A stretch of DNA of 64,000 nucleotides from UMGS1279 sp045536815. Lineage in GTDB: Bacteria; Bacillota; Clostridia; Oscillospirales; Acutalibacteraceae. The notes beneath the pieces were generated by a model. That model did no database searches. It worked only from the letters and a program-made list of their open reading frames with translations, and was not told the origin of the DNA. Every line of letters begins with the position of its first letter. Within the stretch, counting starts at the first letter, position 1. Below are positions 25,170-33,230 of the stretch, piece after piece. Position numbers and translations under genes: made by a program. Location: positions 62,001 through 126,000 of the forward strand of contig JAZSOH010000025.1 in assembly GCA_045536815.1 (NCBI GenBank). The letters run 5' to 3'.

Positions 25170-26096
25170 ATGGAAGATAAAATTTATGACGTTATAATTA
25201 TTGGTGGCGGACCTGCGGGGTATACTGCGGCGCTTTATGCGGCAAGAAGTAAAAGAACTGTTTTGGTTTTTGAAAAAATGTCGGCCGGCGGTCAAATTGC
25301 GCTTACCCCTGAGGTTGAAAACTATCCTGGTTTTGTTGAGGCTGTAGATGGATTTATTCTTGGCGACAATATGAAAAAAGCTGCCGAAAAGTTTGGTGCA
25401 ACAACAAAAAGGGCAGAGGTAGTTTCGTTAAATCTTAAATCTAAAATCAAATCGGTATTTACAAAAACCGAAGAATTTAAAGCAAAAACAGTTATTTTGG
25501 CTATGGGCGCAAACCCAAGGCATTTAGGACTTGAAAACGAAGCATCCCTTATAGGAAAAGGTGTTAGCTACTGCGCGCATTGCGACGCTATGTTTTATAA
25601 GGACAAAACTGTTTTAGTGGTTGGTGGAGGTAATTCTGCCGCTGCCGATGCGCTTATTTTATCCCGCGTATGTAAAAGGGTTTATCTAGTACACAGAAGG
25701 GATACTTTAAGAGCTACAAAGGTTTACCACGAGCCTCTTAAAGAGGTAGAAAACATAGAATTTATATGGAATAGTAGTGTTACAAAAATTCTCGAAAACG
25801 GTAGAGTTTGCGGTGCTATAGTTAAAAATTTAGTAACAGGCGAAGAAACAAAAATTGATATTAACGGTATCTTTATAAGCATTGGACGAATTCCTGTTAC
25901 AAATTTAATTAAGGAGCAAATAACCCTTGACGACGCGGGCTATGTTGTTTCAAACGAAACGACCAAAACAAATATAGAGGGAGTTTTTGCGGCGGGAGAT
26001 ATAAGGCAGAAAATACTAAGACAGGTTGTTACCGCCACTTCTGACGGCGCTGTTGCGGCACACCTTGCCGATGAATATATAACAGAGAATTTTTAA
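25170..26096 (+). CDS. trxB: Thioredoxin reductase-like flavoprotein
   Basis: An FAD/NAD(P)H pyridine nucleotide-disulfide oxidoreductase of 308 residues. The FAD-binding GGGPAGYTAALYAAR is at residue 12, the redox-active pair is CAHC near 136 (usual TrxB has CATC), the NAD(P)H site is GGGNSAAADAL with HRRDTLRA, and the C-terminal AAGDI lies near 282. It would reduce thioredoxin or a similar partner. The Thr-to-His change between the active cysteines may shift redox potential or partner choice; that is inference. It follows the ZIP gene by 18 bases. Confidence 0.92.
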   Translation: MEDKIYDVIIIGGGPAGYTAALYAARSKRTVLVFEKMSAGGQIALTPEVENYPGFVEAVDGFILGDNMKKAAEKFGATTKRAEVVSLNLKSKIKSVFTKTEEFKAKTVILAMGANPRHLGLENEASLIGKGVSYCAHCDAMFYKDKTVLVVGGGNSAAADALILSRVCKRVYLVHRRDTLRATKVYHEPLKEVENIEFIWNSSVTKILENGRVCGAIVKNLVTGEETKIDINGIFISIGRIPVTNLIKEQITLDDAGYVVSNETTKTNIEGVFAAGDIRQKILRQVVTATSDGAVAAHLADEYITENF

Positions 26097-26139
26097 AATA
26101 ATTTCACCTTTTATGCAAAAAATAAATAAGGGTGATATT

Positions 26140-26334
26140 TTGAAAAAAAGAGATAAAGCGGCGGTTTCTTCGGAGGATTTTTTAACCGAGCCTGAAAGTG
26201 TATATGAACAGGTTAATAAGTACGGCACATACAACATTCAACCAACCTCGGCTACTGAAAACTCCTTTCCTAAAATCGCACAGGGCCTTCCAAAACTGAA
26301 AAACAGACGCGTTAAAGAAGGCATAGACGAATAA
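26140..26334 (+). CDS. Small hypothetical protein after trxB
   Basis: A hydrophilic product of about 64 residues from TTG 26140, five bases after AAGGGTGA. An ATG at 26113 is in frame but has no ribosome binding site. The chain has a basic N-terminus (KKRDKAA), a central VNKYGTYNIQPT segment that looks conserved in character, and a charged end (RRVKEGIDE). No cysteines, signal peptide or membrane segment are present. I do not recognise the family. It closes the plus-strand run and is followed by a strong terminator. Confidence 0.6.
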   Translation: MKKRDKAAVSSEDFLTEPESVYEQVNKYGTYNIQPTSATENSFPKIAQGLPKLKNRRVKEGIDE

Positions 26335-26340
26335 AAAACA

Positions 26341-26368
26341 AAACCCTCGGTGAACTCACCGAGGGTTT
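26341..26368. terminator. Bidirectional terminator
   Basis: A 13-bp perfect stem AAACCCTCGGTGA/TCACCGAGGGTTT between converging genes. Confidence 0.9.
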
Positions 26369-26382
26369 ATATTATTTAAATA

Positions 26383-27270
26383 TTAAATTCCGTCGTAAAG
26401 ACCTTTATTAGTCATTTCGTCGATAGCGGCTTTTAAAACAGGTTTATCTTCTTTGTATGTCATACCGAACCACTTATCTTCGGTAGCCAATACCTTAGCT
26501 TTTTTAATTTCCGCTTTAATAAGCTCATCAATTTGAGAGGGTAGAAAATATTCCGACTTAGGTACGTTAATTTTTTCTTTAAGAAATTTTTCAAAGCCTT
26601 CTTCAAGATAACCGAAAAGATCGGGTGTAAAGCCCCACATATTCATTGAAACAATCGCATCGGGAGAAAGGGTAATAATCTCGCCCTTTTCGTTTTCGTA
26701 GGTGCATTTGTTGGTAATGTTTGTGATTTCGTTAATATCTTTAAGGTAAGAATTTTCGTCAGCAAGGCAAACACCTCTTGCAACGGTACCATTATCTGAA
26801 AGAGTATTTTTAAGACGGAAGCCAACCATACAAAAATCGCCGTTTTCTTTAGCTAGATATTCGTTGATTTTTTGGTATGCCGATTTGCCGTAGTAATCGT
26901 CTGCGTTAATAGCTGCAAAGGGTTGGTCTACTATATCTTTACAACATAAAATTGCATGACCTGTACCCCAAGGCTTTACTCTTTCTTCGGGAACCGAAAA
27001 ACCTGCGGGTAGTTTGTCAAGCTCTTGAAAAGCGTAGGAAACGTCGATTTTCTTTTCAATTCTTTTGCCTACAACCTCTCTAAAATCGTGCTCGATGGCT
27101 TTTTTTATAACAAAGGTAACCTTGTTAAAACCTGCCGCCATGGCATCGTACACAGAGAAGTCAAGAAGAACCTCGCCGTTTTTGCCAACAGGTTCAAGCT
27201 GTTTAAGACCGCCGAAACGACTGCCCATACCTGCCGCCATTACTACTAGTGTTGTTGGGAATTTGCTCAT
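26383..27270 (-). CDS. Sugar-phosphate nucleotidyltransferase family protein
   Basis: A 295-residue NTP_transferase protein. The nucleotide-binding loop reads VMAAGMGSRFGGLKQ near residue 10, the central G.GHAI motif near 101 and the metal-binding INADDYYG near 118. Family members make NDP-sugars from sugar 1-phosphates. The G-rich loop departs a little from the standard GxGTRL.P form, so the exact sugar and nucleotide cannot be given. It follows the sugar transferase gene by 32 bases on the same strand, so the pair probably acts in surface polysaccharide synthesis. The ribosome binding site is GGAGG. Confidence 0.85.
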   Translation of the reverse strand: MSKFPTTLVVMAAGMGSRFGGLKQLEPVGKNGEVLLDFSVYDAMAAGFNKVTFVIKKAIEHDFREVVGKRIEKKIDVSYAFQELDKLPAGFSVPEERVKPWGTGHAILCCKDIVDQPFAAINADDYYGKSAYQKINEYLAKENGDFCMVGFRLKNTLSDNGTVARGVCLADENSYLKDINEITNITNKCTYENEKGEIITLSPDAIVSMNMWGFTPDLFGYLEEGFEKFLKEKINVPKSEYFLPSQIDELIKAEIKKAKVLATEDKWFGMTYKEDKPVLKAAIDEMTNKGLYDGI

Positions 27271-27302
27271 TTTTAGTGCCTCCGTTTAATTTTGCTCTAT
27301 AT

Positions 27303-28664
27303 TTAGTTTTGTTTATCGCTTTTTCCTATAAGGCTATCTTCATCAGAAAAACCTTCAGTACTTTCTCGCATAAACAAAATTTTAATAGTCATAATGATAA
27401 GCTTAAGGTCCATAAGAAGAGAATAACGTTCGATGTAAATAAGGTCCATATTTAGCTTATCCTGTGGCGAAGTGTTGTACTTTCCATATATTTGTGCGTA
27501 ACCGGTAAGACCACCTTTAACGCGGTGCCTTAGGCCAAATTCGGGCAACATTTGTGTATATTCGTAAACGTTTTCGGTGCGCTCAGGTCTTGGACCCACA
27601 ATTGACATATCGCCCTTTAAAATATTAATAAGCTGTGGAAGCTCGTCGACCCTAAGCGGCCTGATAATTTTACCAACGGGAGTGATTCTATCATCGTCAG
27701 AGGTTGCCCTCTTAAGCTTTACCTTATCGGCATCAACTATCATAGAACGAAACTTGAGCACATTAAAAATTTTACCGCCCTTGGTTACACGGTTTTGTTT
27801 GAAGAAAACGGGACCGCCGTCATAAAGCTTTATTGCAAGTGCAATTATAACCATAAAAGGTCCTGTAATTATTAAACCTATAGCGGAAATTAAAATATCA
27901 AAGAACCTTTTAATAATTTCTTGCTCAATGGTAAGGCCACGATTACGGCAAATAAGAATTGGTGTATCGAAAATCTGGCTTTGATAGCAGTTGTTAATAA
28001 TAATATCGTTACTGGAGGGTAAAAGATAAATTCGCTTTTTTTGTGCATAACAGTATCTAATAACCTTATTTTGAAGAGATTTTTCAAAATCACCTATTAA
28101 AACGGCTTCAAAGTTTGAAATTTCTTTTAAAATTTCGTCTTCGCCTAAATCAACGGTGATGATTTTTTCGATTGTATATCTTTCGGGTATTTTTGCCATC
28201 TTTTTGACGATTTTTGTTTTATCTTCGCCCTTATCCAATATTGCCAGTATGTGTCTGGATTTATATAGACAGTAATAGGTAGTATTAGCGGCGATACAGC
28301 CAAGATAAATTATAAATACCTGAAAAGCGGTTGTTACAATAATAGGAATAGGATTTAACATTTCACGCGCAATCAGTGAAAATTCCAAATACATAATAAA
28401 ATTGGCAAAAATGTTTGAAAGGGCACAGCTATAAATTAGTTCGTGAATTCGTTTAACGCCAAATTTAAATCCGCCGTAAAGGTTTAAAAAGATGAGTAAA
28501 ACAACATAGTATGAGAAAACTACAACGTAGTTACCTTTATTACTAAACTGAGCTTGTTTATAAAAAATTTGCCAATTTCCAATGAAAATAAATGAGAAGG
28601 AGAGAAGAAAAAACACTTTGATTAAAAGCATAATAGATTTACGGAATTTGCTTATCAAATGCAT
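27303..28664 (-). CDS. Polyprenyl-phosphate sugar-1-phosphate transferase (exopolysaccharide initiation)
   Basis: A 453-residue membrane enzyme of the WbaP/CpsE group, which starts polysaccharide synthesis by moving a sugar 1-phosphate onto undecaprenyl phosphate. The N-terminal half has four to five membrane segments and a Rossmann-like region. The C-terminal catalytic domain begins KR.FDI..S..GL near 260 and carries GGPVFFKQ.RV, KFRSM, LRVDELPQL.NILKGDMS and GPRPE. A promoter of form TTGACA-17-TATTCT lies upstream on the minus strand. The following gene supplies a nucleotidyltransferase. Confidence 0.93.
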   Translation of the reverse strand: MHLISKFRKSIMLLIKVFFLLSFSFIFIGNWQIFYKQAQFSNKGNYVVVFSYYVVLLIFLNLYGGFKFGVKRIHELIYSCALSNIFANFIMYLEFSLIAREMLNPIPIIVTTAFQVFIIYLGCIAANTTYYCLYKSRHILAILDKGEDKTKIVKKMAKIPERYTIEKIITVDLGEDEILKEISNFEAVLIGDFEKSLQNKVIRYCYAQKKRIYLLPSSNDIIINNCYQSQIFDTPILICRNRGLTIEQEIIKRFFDILISAIGLIITGPFMVIIALAIKLYDGGPVFFKQNRVTKGGKIFNVLKFRSMIVDADKVKLKRATSDDDRITPVGKIIRPLRVDELPQLINILKGDMSIVGPRPERTENVYEYTQMLPEFGLRHRVKGGLTGYAQIYGKYNTSPQDKLNMDLIYIERYSLLMDLKLIIMTIKILFMRESTEGFSDEDSLIGKSDKQN

Positions 28665-28706
28665 ATCTATTCACCCCAAACTTAATATAGTATTATATAC
28701 CTATAT

Positions 28707-28735
28707 AGAATAACCTAAATTTCCCTTTTTGTCAA
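28707..28735 (-). promoter_or_regulatory. Promoter of the sugar transferase gene
   Basis: On the minus strand TTGACA (28735-28730) and TATTCT (28712-28707) have a 17-base spacer. Confidence 0.6.
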
Positions 28736-28854
28736 GAAAATATGACTAAAATAAGCCTTTAAAAAACAGATTTTTAAGCTTTTTTGTATTATGCTACGAC
28801 TAGTGGAAATAATACCGATAAAATATGATTTATTTTAAAGGGTAGGTAGAATAT

Positions 28855-29019
28855 ATGATACCTTGTGCTAAAAAGTGTAAGCATCAAATCGACGGATATT
28901 GTAATTTAAGAGGAAATATGAAGATTACAAATCTTAAAAGTGGTTGTCCACATTTTGCACGCACTTTAAAAGGCAAGGTCAATGGCCTCGCTAAGAGTTC
29001 CAACATAAATAAGCTCTAG
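28855..29019 (+). CDS. Small Cys-rich peptide overlapping the radA 3' end
   Basis: A 54-codon frame beginning MIPCAKKCKHQIDGYC, with further C and H residues at CPHF. The C...C.......C spacing and late CPHF resemble small zinc- or Fe-S-binding peptides common in Clostridia, but I cannot name a family. ATG is preceded by AAGGGTAGG. The last 54 bases run antisense over the end of radA, which is unusual and lowers confidence; the true product may be the same but the tail unconserved. It is the only gene-like signal in the 300-base gap between the sugar transferase and radA; the rest of the gap shows only the promoter at 28707-28735. Confidence 0.5.
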   Translation: MIPCAKKCKHQIDGYCNLRGNMKITNLKSGCPHFARTLKGKVNGLAKSSNINKL

Positions 29020-30348
29020 GCCTGTCGGCAAATTAGCCGACATAAGCTGTTTATAACAAGAGCGGGGAAGTATGCACCTTTTAAAGCCAAGCCTTTTAGC
29101 TTCCAAAACTCTAAGAGCCGCTCTTGGCACACTTCTGATTTCCCCCGAAAGACCAACCTCGCCGAAAATTACTAAATCGTCTGGTATGGGCTTTTCTTTT
29201 AATGAAGAAACAAGGGATAAGGCTACCGAAAGGTCGGCGGCAGTTTCATAAAGCTTAATACCGCCAACAACATTTAAATATGCGTCCAGGTTATTAAAAT
29301 ACATACCGCATCTTTTTTCTAAAACTGCAAGTAACAGGTTTAGCCTATTAAGGTCAAAGCCTGTTGCGGTCCTTCTGGGATTACCGTAGCCCGCATTGGC
29401 AACAAGGCCTTGAATCTCAACAAAAATTGGCCTTGAACCCTCCATTACGGCAGAAACGGCCGAACCCGAAACACCGCTAAGCCTACCCGATAAAAGCATT
29501 GCCGAAGGGTTAGTTACCTCGCAAAGCCCATTTTCAAGCATTTCAAATACGCCAATTTCGTTTGTAGAGCCAAAACGGTTTTTAATGGCCCGTAGAATTC
29601 GGTAGGAATTTATTCTATCGCCTTCAAAATACAGCACAGTATCAACAATATGCTCTAAAACCTTTGGACCGGCAATATCTCCGCCTTTGTTTATGTGGCC
29701 TACAATTATAATTGGTATATCTAAATTTTTTGCGACTCTAAGCAAAAGGTTTGTACATTCCCTTACCTGAACTATACTTCCCGAAGATGAGTTAATTTCG
29801 CCAAGATTCATTGTTTGAATAGAGTCGATTATAACTATGTCGGGGGCTATAGAATTTATTGCTTCGCAAACAGTTAAAACATCGGTTTCAGACATAATTA
29901 GAAGCTTGTCCTCGTTTATGTTTAGCCTTTTTGCCCTTAGCTTTAATTGGTTTGCCGATTCCTCACCCGTTATGTACAAAACCTTTTTGGTTTTCGCCAT
30001 ATTGCCTGAAACCTGTAAAAGAATGGTTGATTTGCCTATGCCGGGGTCGCCGCTTAAAAGGGTTACCGAGCCCTTAACAATTCCGCCGCCAAGAACTCTA
30101 TTAAGTTCACCAATTTCGGTATCAAATCTATGCTCGTTAACAATATCAATTTTGTTAATTGATGTTACGAGCGCAGTGCTTGAAGGCGAAATCTTTTTAG
30201 AAGAATAGTTTTTAGGCGAAGAAACGGTAGGGGATATAACCCTTTCTTCCATTGTGTTCCATTCGCCGCAACTCATACATCTTCCCGACCATTTAGCTTC
30301 TTCGGCACCGCAAGAAGAACATACAAAAACAGTTTTTGCTTTAGCCAT
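28966..30348 (-). CDS. radA: DNA repair protein RadA
   Basis: A RecA-like branch-migration ATPase that helps process recombination intermediates. The order is an N-terminal C4 zinc finger (CSSCG...CMSCGEWNT, residues 10-28), Walker A GDPGIGKST near residue 97, the RadA-specific KNRFG near 254, and a C-terminal Lon-protease-like domain with GE.GL.GE.R. The 460-residue length is standard. The start ATG has AAAGGATG upstream. It is last in a minus-strand run queA-tgt-yajC-TIGR04086-amidase-radA, with only 13 bases to the amidase gene. Confidence 0.96.
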   Translation of the reverse strand: MAKAKTVFVCSSCGAEEAKWSGRCMSCGEWNTMEERVISPTVSSPKNYSSKKISPSSTALVTSINKIDIVNEHRFDTEIGELNRVLGGGIVKGSVTLLSGDPGIGKSTILLQVSGNMAKTKKVLYITGEESANQLKLRAKRLNINEDKLLIMSETDVLTVCEAINSIAPDIVIIDSIQTMNLGEINSSSGSIVQVRECTNLLLRVAKNLDIPIIIVGHINKGGDIAGPKVLEHIVDTVLYFEGDRINSYRILRAIKNRFGSTNEIGVFEMLENGLCEVTNPSAMLLSGRLSGVSGSAVSAVMEGSRPIFVEIQGLVANAGYGNPRRTATGFDLNRLNLLLAVLEKRCGMYFNNLDAYLNVVGGIKLYETAADLSVALSLVSSLKEKPIPDDLVIFGEVGLSGEIRSVPRAALRVLEAKRLGFKRCILPRSCYKQLMSANLPTGLELIYVGTLSEAIDLAF

Positions 30349-30361
30349 TTTTACACATCCT

Positions 30362-31102
30362 TTAATTTATATATTCTAAAATTCCGCAAAAAATTGCGAA
30401 AGCTATTTTATTTTGATAGTCTTTGTCTAAAAGTTTTATTAGTTCTGATTCATTACTCATAAACCCACACTCAACAATAACGGCAGGAATTTCGCTATTA
30501 TATAGTAAAAACACATCCTTGGTTGCTTTTTTTAGAGCGCGTTTGTTTTCGCTTTGTGTTAGAGATACAATGTTTTTTCTTATCGACTCGGCAATTAAAG
30601 GGGATTTGTCTGACTTATTGCCATAGAAAACCTGTGCCCCTTTAGCTGAGGGGGAAGAAAACTTGTTTTGATGTATGCTAATTAAAATTGCTTCGGGATG
30701 CGAATTTGCTAAGTAAAGACGGTTTCTTAGGTCGCTTTTTTTTCTATTTGCAATTGATAGAGAAGCATCGCTTTCGGTAGACGTATCGTCAGTTCTGGTA
30801 TTTATAACCTTAATCCCTGATAATTTTAACATATCACTTAAAGCGTTTGCAATAGCTAGGTTAATATCTTTTTCAAATATATCTCCCACAATGGCGCCGC
30901 CGTCAAACCCACCGTGCCCCGCGTCGATGATAACAGTAGGGGATAAAGGGGTTATTTCCACCTCTTTTTTCTCTTTTAAAGCATCTGCCGCAAAGGTGGA
31001 TAAAAGGTAGGTGATTATAAGAAAAAAAGAACAAACTAAAGGCAATAAGAACTTAAAAACTTTGGCTTTTGAAGACCTTGAACAAAGAAGTTTTATAGCC
31101 AT
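30362..31102 (-). CDS. cwlD: N-acetylmuramoyl-L-alanine amidase, CwlD-like
   Basis: A 246-residue amidase_3 enzyme with an N-terminal membrane anchor or signal (about residues 16-38) after a basic start. Zinc and catalytic residues are visible: DAGHGG.DGG (His), E in FEKDIN, SIHQNKF (His) and the C-terminal VIVECGFMSN (catalytic Glu). It cuts the amide between MurNAc and the peptide. Length and single-domain form fit CwlD, which in spore formers makes muramic delta-lactam in cortex peptidoglycan, but a vegetative amidase is possible. Its ATG overlaps the stop of the preceding membrane-protein gene. Confidence 0.85.
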   Translation of the reverse strand: MAIKLLCSRSSKAKVFKFLLPLVCSFFLIITYLLSTFAADALKEKKEVEITPLSPTVIIDAGHGGFDGGAIVGDIFEKDINLAIANALSDMLKLSGIKVINTRTDDTSTESDASLSIANRKKSDLRNRLYLANSHPEAILISIHQNKFSSPSAKGAQVFYGNKSDKSPLIAESIRKNIVSLTQSENKRALKKATKDVFLLYNSEIPAVIVECGFMSNESELIKLLDKDYQNKIAFAIFCGILEYIN

Positions 31103-31515
31103 TAAACAATCTTTCGCTTATCGTTTGAGCCAACCCCAATTACACCGCCTAAAAGGCCCGAGGTTATAAATATAATCGCCCTTATAAATGTAGCGTTGGT
31201 AGGGGCTTCTTTATACACAATAAGTGAAAAAACAGAAAAAAGAATAAATACACAAATTCCCGTTAATGCGCCTACTAAAAAACCTTTCTTGCCTGATTTT
31301 TTTGCGGCAAAAATCCCACCGAAAAAACCGCCAATAGCGGTAGAGATTGAAGCTACAAGGGCAGAAAGCTTTAAAGGAATTATACCTAAGGACATAAGCA
31401 GTGCCATAAAACAAAGAATTAAAATGATAATTGCAACAGAAAAAAGCCCACCTAGTAAAGCGGGACGTAAGGTTTCTTCAAAAAAGCCTGAATTTTCTTT
31501 TCTTTTATAATTCAT
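31102..31515 (-). CDS. TIGR04086 family membrane protein
   Basis: A 137-residue protein with four hydrophobic segments and glycine-rich turns (GGLFS, GGFFGGIFA, GLLGGVIG), matching the TIGR04086/YrzE group of Firmicutes membrane proteins of unknown function. A charged loop KKSGKKG separates helices two and three. The start is ATG 31515, five bases after GGAGGAAAGG; the frame continues eight codons upstream without a site. Neighbourhood next to yajC and queuosine genes is common for this family. Its stop overlaps the next start (TAATG). Confidence 0.8.
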   Translation of the reverse strand: MNYKRKENSGFFEETLRPALLGGLFSVAIIILILCFMALLMSLGIIPLKLSALVASISTAIGGFFGGIFAAKKSGKKGFLVGALTGICVFILFSVFSLIVYKEAPTNATFIRAIIFITSGLLGGVIGVGSNDKRKIV

Positions 31516-31585
31516 AAAAACCTTTCCTCCAAACAACATTATATGTTAAATAATATTGCTTTGAAGGAAAGGTTATTACACTTAA

Positions 31586-31900
31586 TTATTTATCATCAGT
31601 CTCATCGTGAATGGTGAGGTTTTGTTGGATTGCGTTACGGGTAATTTTTTGTTTTGAACGGTCAACAACAGATTCAATAACAACTGAATCTTCCTTAACC
31701 GAAATTACCTTGCCGTAAAAACCGCCAATGGTCATAATTTCGTCACCGGGTTGAAGGTTGTTACGCATTTTTTCTTCTTCTTTTTGTTTTTTCTTCTGAG
31801 GACGAATCATAAAGAAGTACATAATTGCGAAAAGTGCAACCATCATAATAATAGGGGAAAGCATTGGGGCGGGTTGGTCAGCCAATAATATAAAATTCAT
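31586..31900 (-). CDS. yajC: Preprotein translocase accessory subunit YajC
   Basis: A 104-residue protein with one N-terminal membrane helix (about 13-35) followed by FMIRPQKKK..E...M...L..GDE..T.GG..G.V, the YajC signature. It is a partner of SecDF in the Sec machinery. The ribosome binding site is AAAGGAG. Position downstream of tgt is widely conserved in bacteria. secD/secF do not follow here; a TIGR04086 gene does. Confidence 0.95.
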   Translation of the reverse strand: MNFILLADQPAPMLSPIIMMVALFAIMYFFMIRPQKKKQKEEEKMRNNLQPGDEIMTIGGFYGKVISVKEDSVVIESVVDRSKQKITRNAIQQNLTIHDETDDK

Positions 31901-31977
31901 TTTTAAATCTCCTTTAAAATATGTTAAAAATATTATACATTATTTACAAATTTTTTTCAATGGTATTTTCAAATATT

Positions 31978-33108
31978 TTATATACGTCTGCCGTATTTTA
32001 CAGTTTTTTCACATTTGAACTCCTCAAACCTATCCTCATCAAGAGCTTTTCTGATGTCTTCCATAAGGGTATTATAAAAATGAAGATTGTGTGCTACTGC
32101 AAGACGATGGAAAAGAAGCTCGTTACTCTTAAGCAAATGCCTTAAATATGCCCTTGAATGATTTTTACAAGTGGGGCAGTCACACACGCTATCAACGGGG
32201 GATAGGTCATCTTTATATTTTTCGTTATTAAGGTTGATAATTCCTTCATGGGTGAAAAGGTGGCCGTGCCTTGCGTTTCGGCTTGGCATTACACAGTCGA
32301 AAAGGTCAACCCCACGCGAAACGGCCTCAATAATATTAACAGGAGTTCCAACACCCATCAAATAGCGAATTTTATTTTTGGGCATATATGGCTCAACCGA
32401 TTCAATAATTCGGTACATATCCTCGGTTGGCTCGCCAACCGCAAGGCCGCCAATAGCGTAACCGTCTAAATCAAGCTCGGCAATTTGTTTCATATGCTCT
32501 ATTCTAAGGTCGTCATATGTGCAACCTTGATTTATTCCAAAAAGAAGTTGGTTTTTGTTTACTGTGTCGTCAAGAGAGTTTAGCCGCTTCATTTCGGTTT
32601 TGCAACGTTTAAGCCAACGGGTTGTCCTTTCACAAGACATTTTTGCGTATTTATATTCTGCGGGGTTTTCAACACACTCGTCAAATGCCATAGCGATAGT
32701 TGAGCCTAGATTTGACTGTATTTGCATACTCTCTTCAGGACCCATAAAAATCTTTTGTCCGTCTATGTGAGAACGAAATGTAACGCCCTCTTCAGTTATG
32801 TTTCTTAAAGAGGAAAGAGAGAAAACCTGAAATCCACCGCTATCGGTTAAAATAGGACCGCTCCAACCCGAAAATTTATGAAGACCGCCTAAGCTTTTAA
32901 TAAGCTTGTCCCCCGGTCGTAGATGAAGGTGGTAGGTGTTAGAGAGCATAACCTGACAGTGCAAATCCTTTAGGTCAAATGCGTCGATGCCGCCCTTAAT
33001 TGCGCCACAGGTTGCAACATTCATAAAAGCGGGTGTTTGCACTGTTCCGTGTACAGTTTCAAAAACACCTCGCCTGGCGGTACCATTTTGTTTAATAAGT
33101 TTATACAT
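31978..33108 (-). CDS. tgt: tRNA-guanine transglycosylase
   Basis: This enzyme exchanges guanine 34 of tRNAs for preQ1, the step that places the queuosine precursor in the anticodon. Signatures are DSGGFQVFSL near residue 90, GGLAVGEP near 220, the nucleophile region LFDCVMPSRNARHG near 266-280, and the zinc site C.C..C...(H) as CDCPTC with a later His. The length of 376 residues is normal. Following queA across a repeat-like spacer, it forms the queuosine pair. Confidence 0.96.
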   Translation of the reverse strand: MYKLIKQNGTARRGVFETVHGTVQTPAFMNVATCGAIKGGIDAFDLKDLHCQVMLSNTYHLHLRPGDKLIKSLGGLHKFSGWSGPILTDSGGFQVFSLSSLRNITEEGVTFRSHIDGQKIFMGPEESMQIQSNLGSTIAMAFDECVENPAEYKYAKMSCERTTRWLKRCKTEMKRLNSLDDTVNKNQLLFGINQGCTYDDLRIEHMKQIAELDLDGYAIGGLAVGEPTEDMYRIIESVEPYMPKNKIRYLMGVGTPVNIIEAVSRGVDLFDCVMPSRNARHGHLFTHEGIINLNNEKYKDDLSPVDSVCDCPTCKNHSRAYLRHLLKSNELLFHRLAVAHNLHFYNTLMEDIRKALDEDRFEEFKCEKTVKYGRRI

Positions 33109-33132
33109 AATACATTCCTTTACAGTGGTTTA

Positions 33133-33230
33133 TATATTTCGTCGGCTACGCCTACGATTTATAATTCGTGCCGAAGGCACTCCTTAATTCTTCATCATTC
33201 ATTTTTCATTATTCATTATTCATTCTTCAC
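33133..33230. repeat. Repeat-like intergenic element between queA and tgt
   Basis: The spacer holds a perfect short inverted repeat GTGCCGAAGGCAC (33168-33180), a nearby GC-rich GTCGGCTACGCC block (33141-33152) and several near-copies of ATTCATT in a row (33196-33226). This mix of a GC hairpin and simple ATTCATT units looks like a dispersed intergenic repeat of the REP or MITE kind. Only one copy is visible in the window. Confidence 0.45.
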
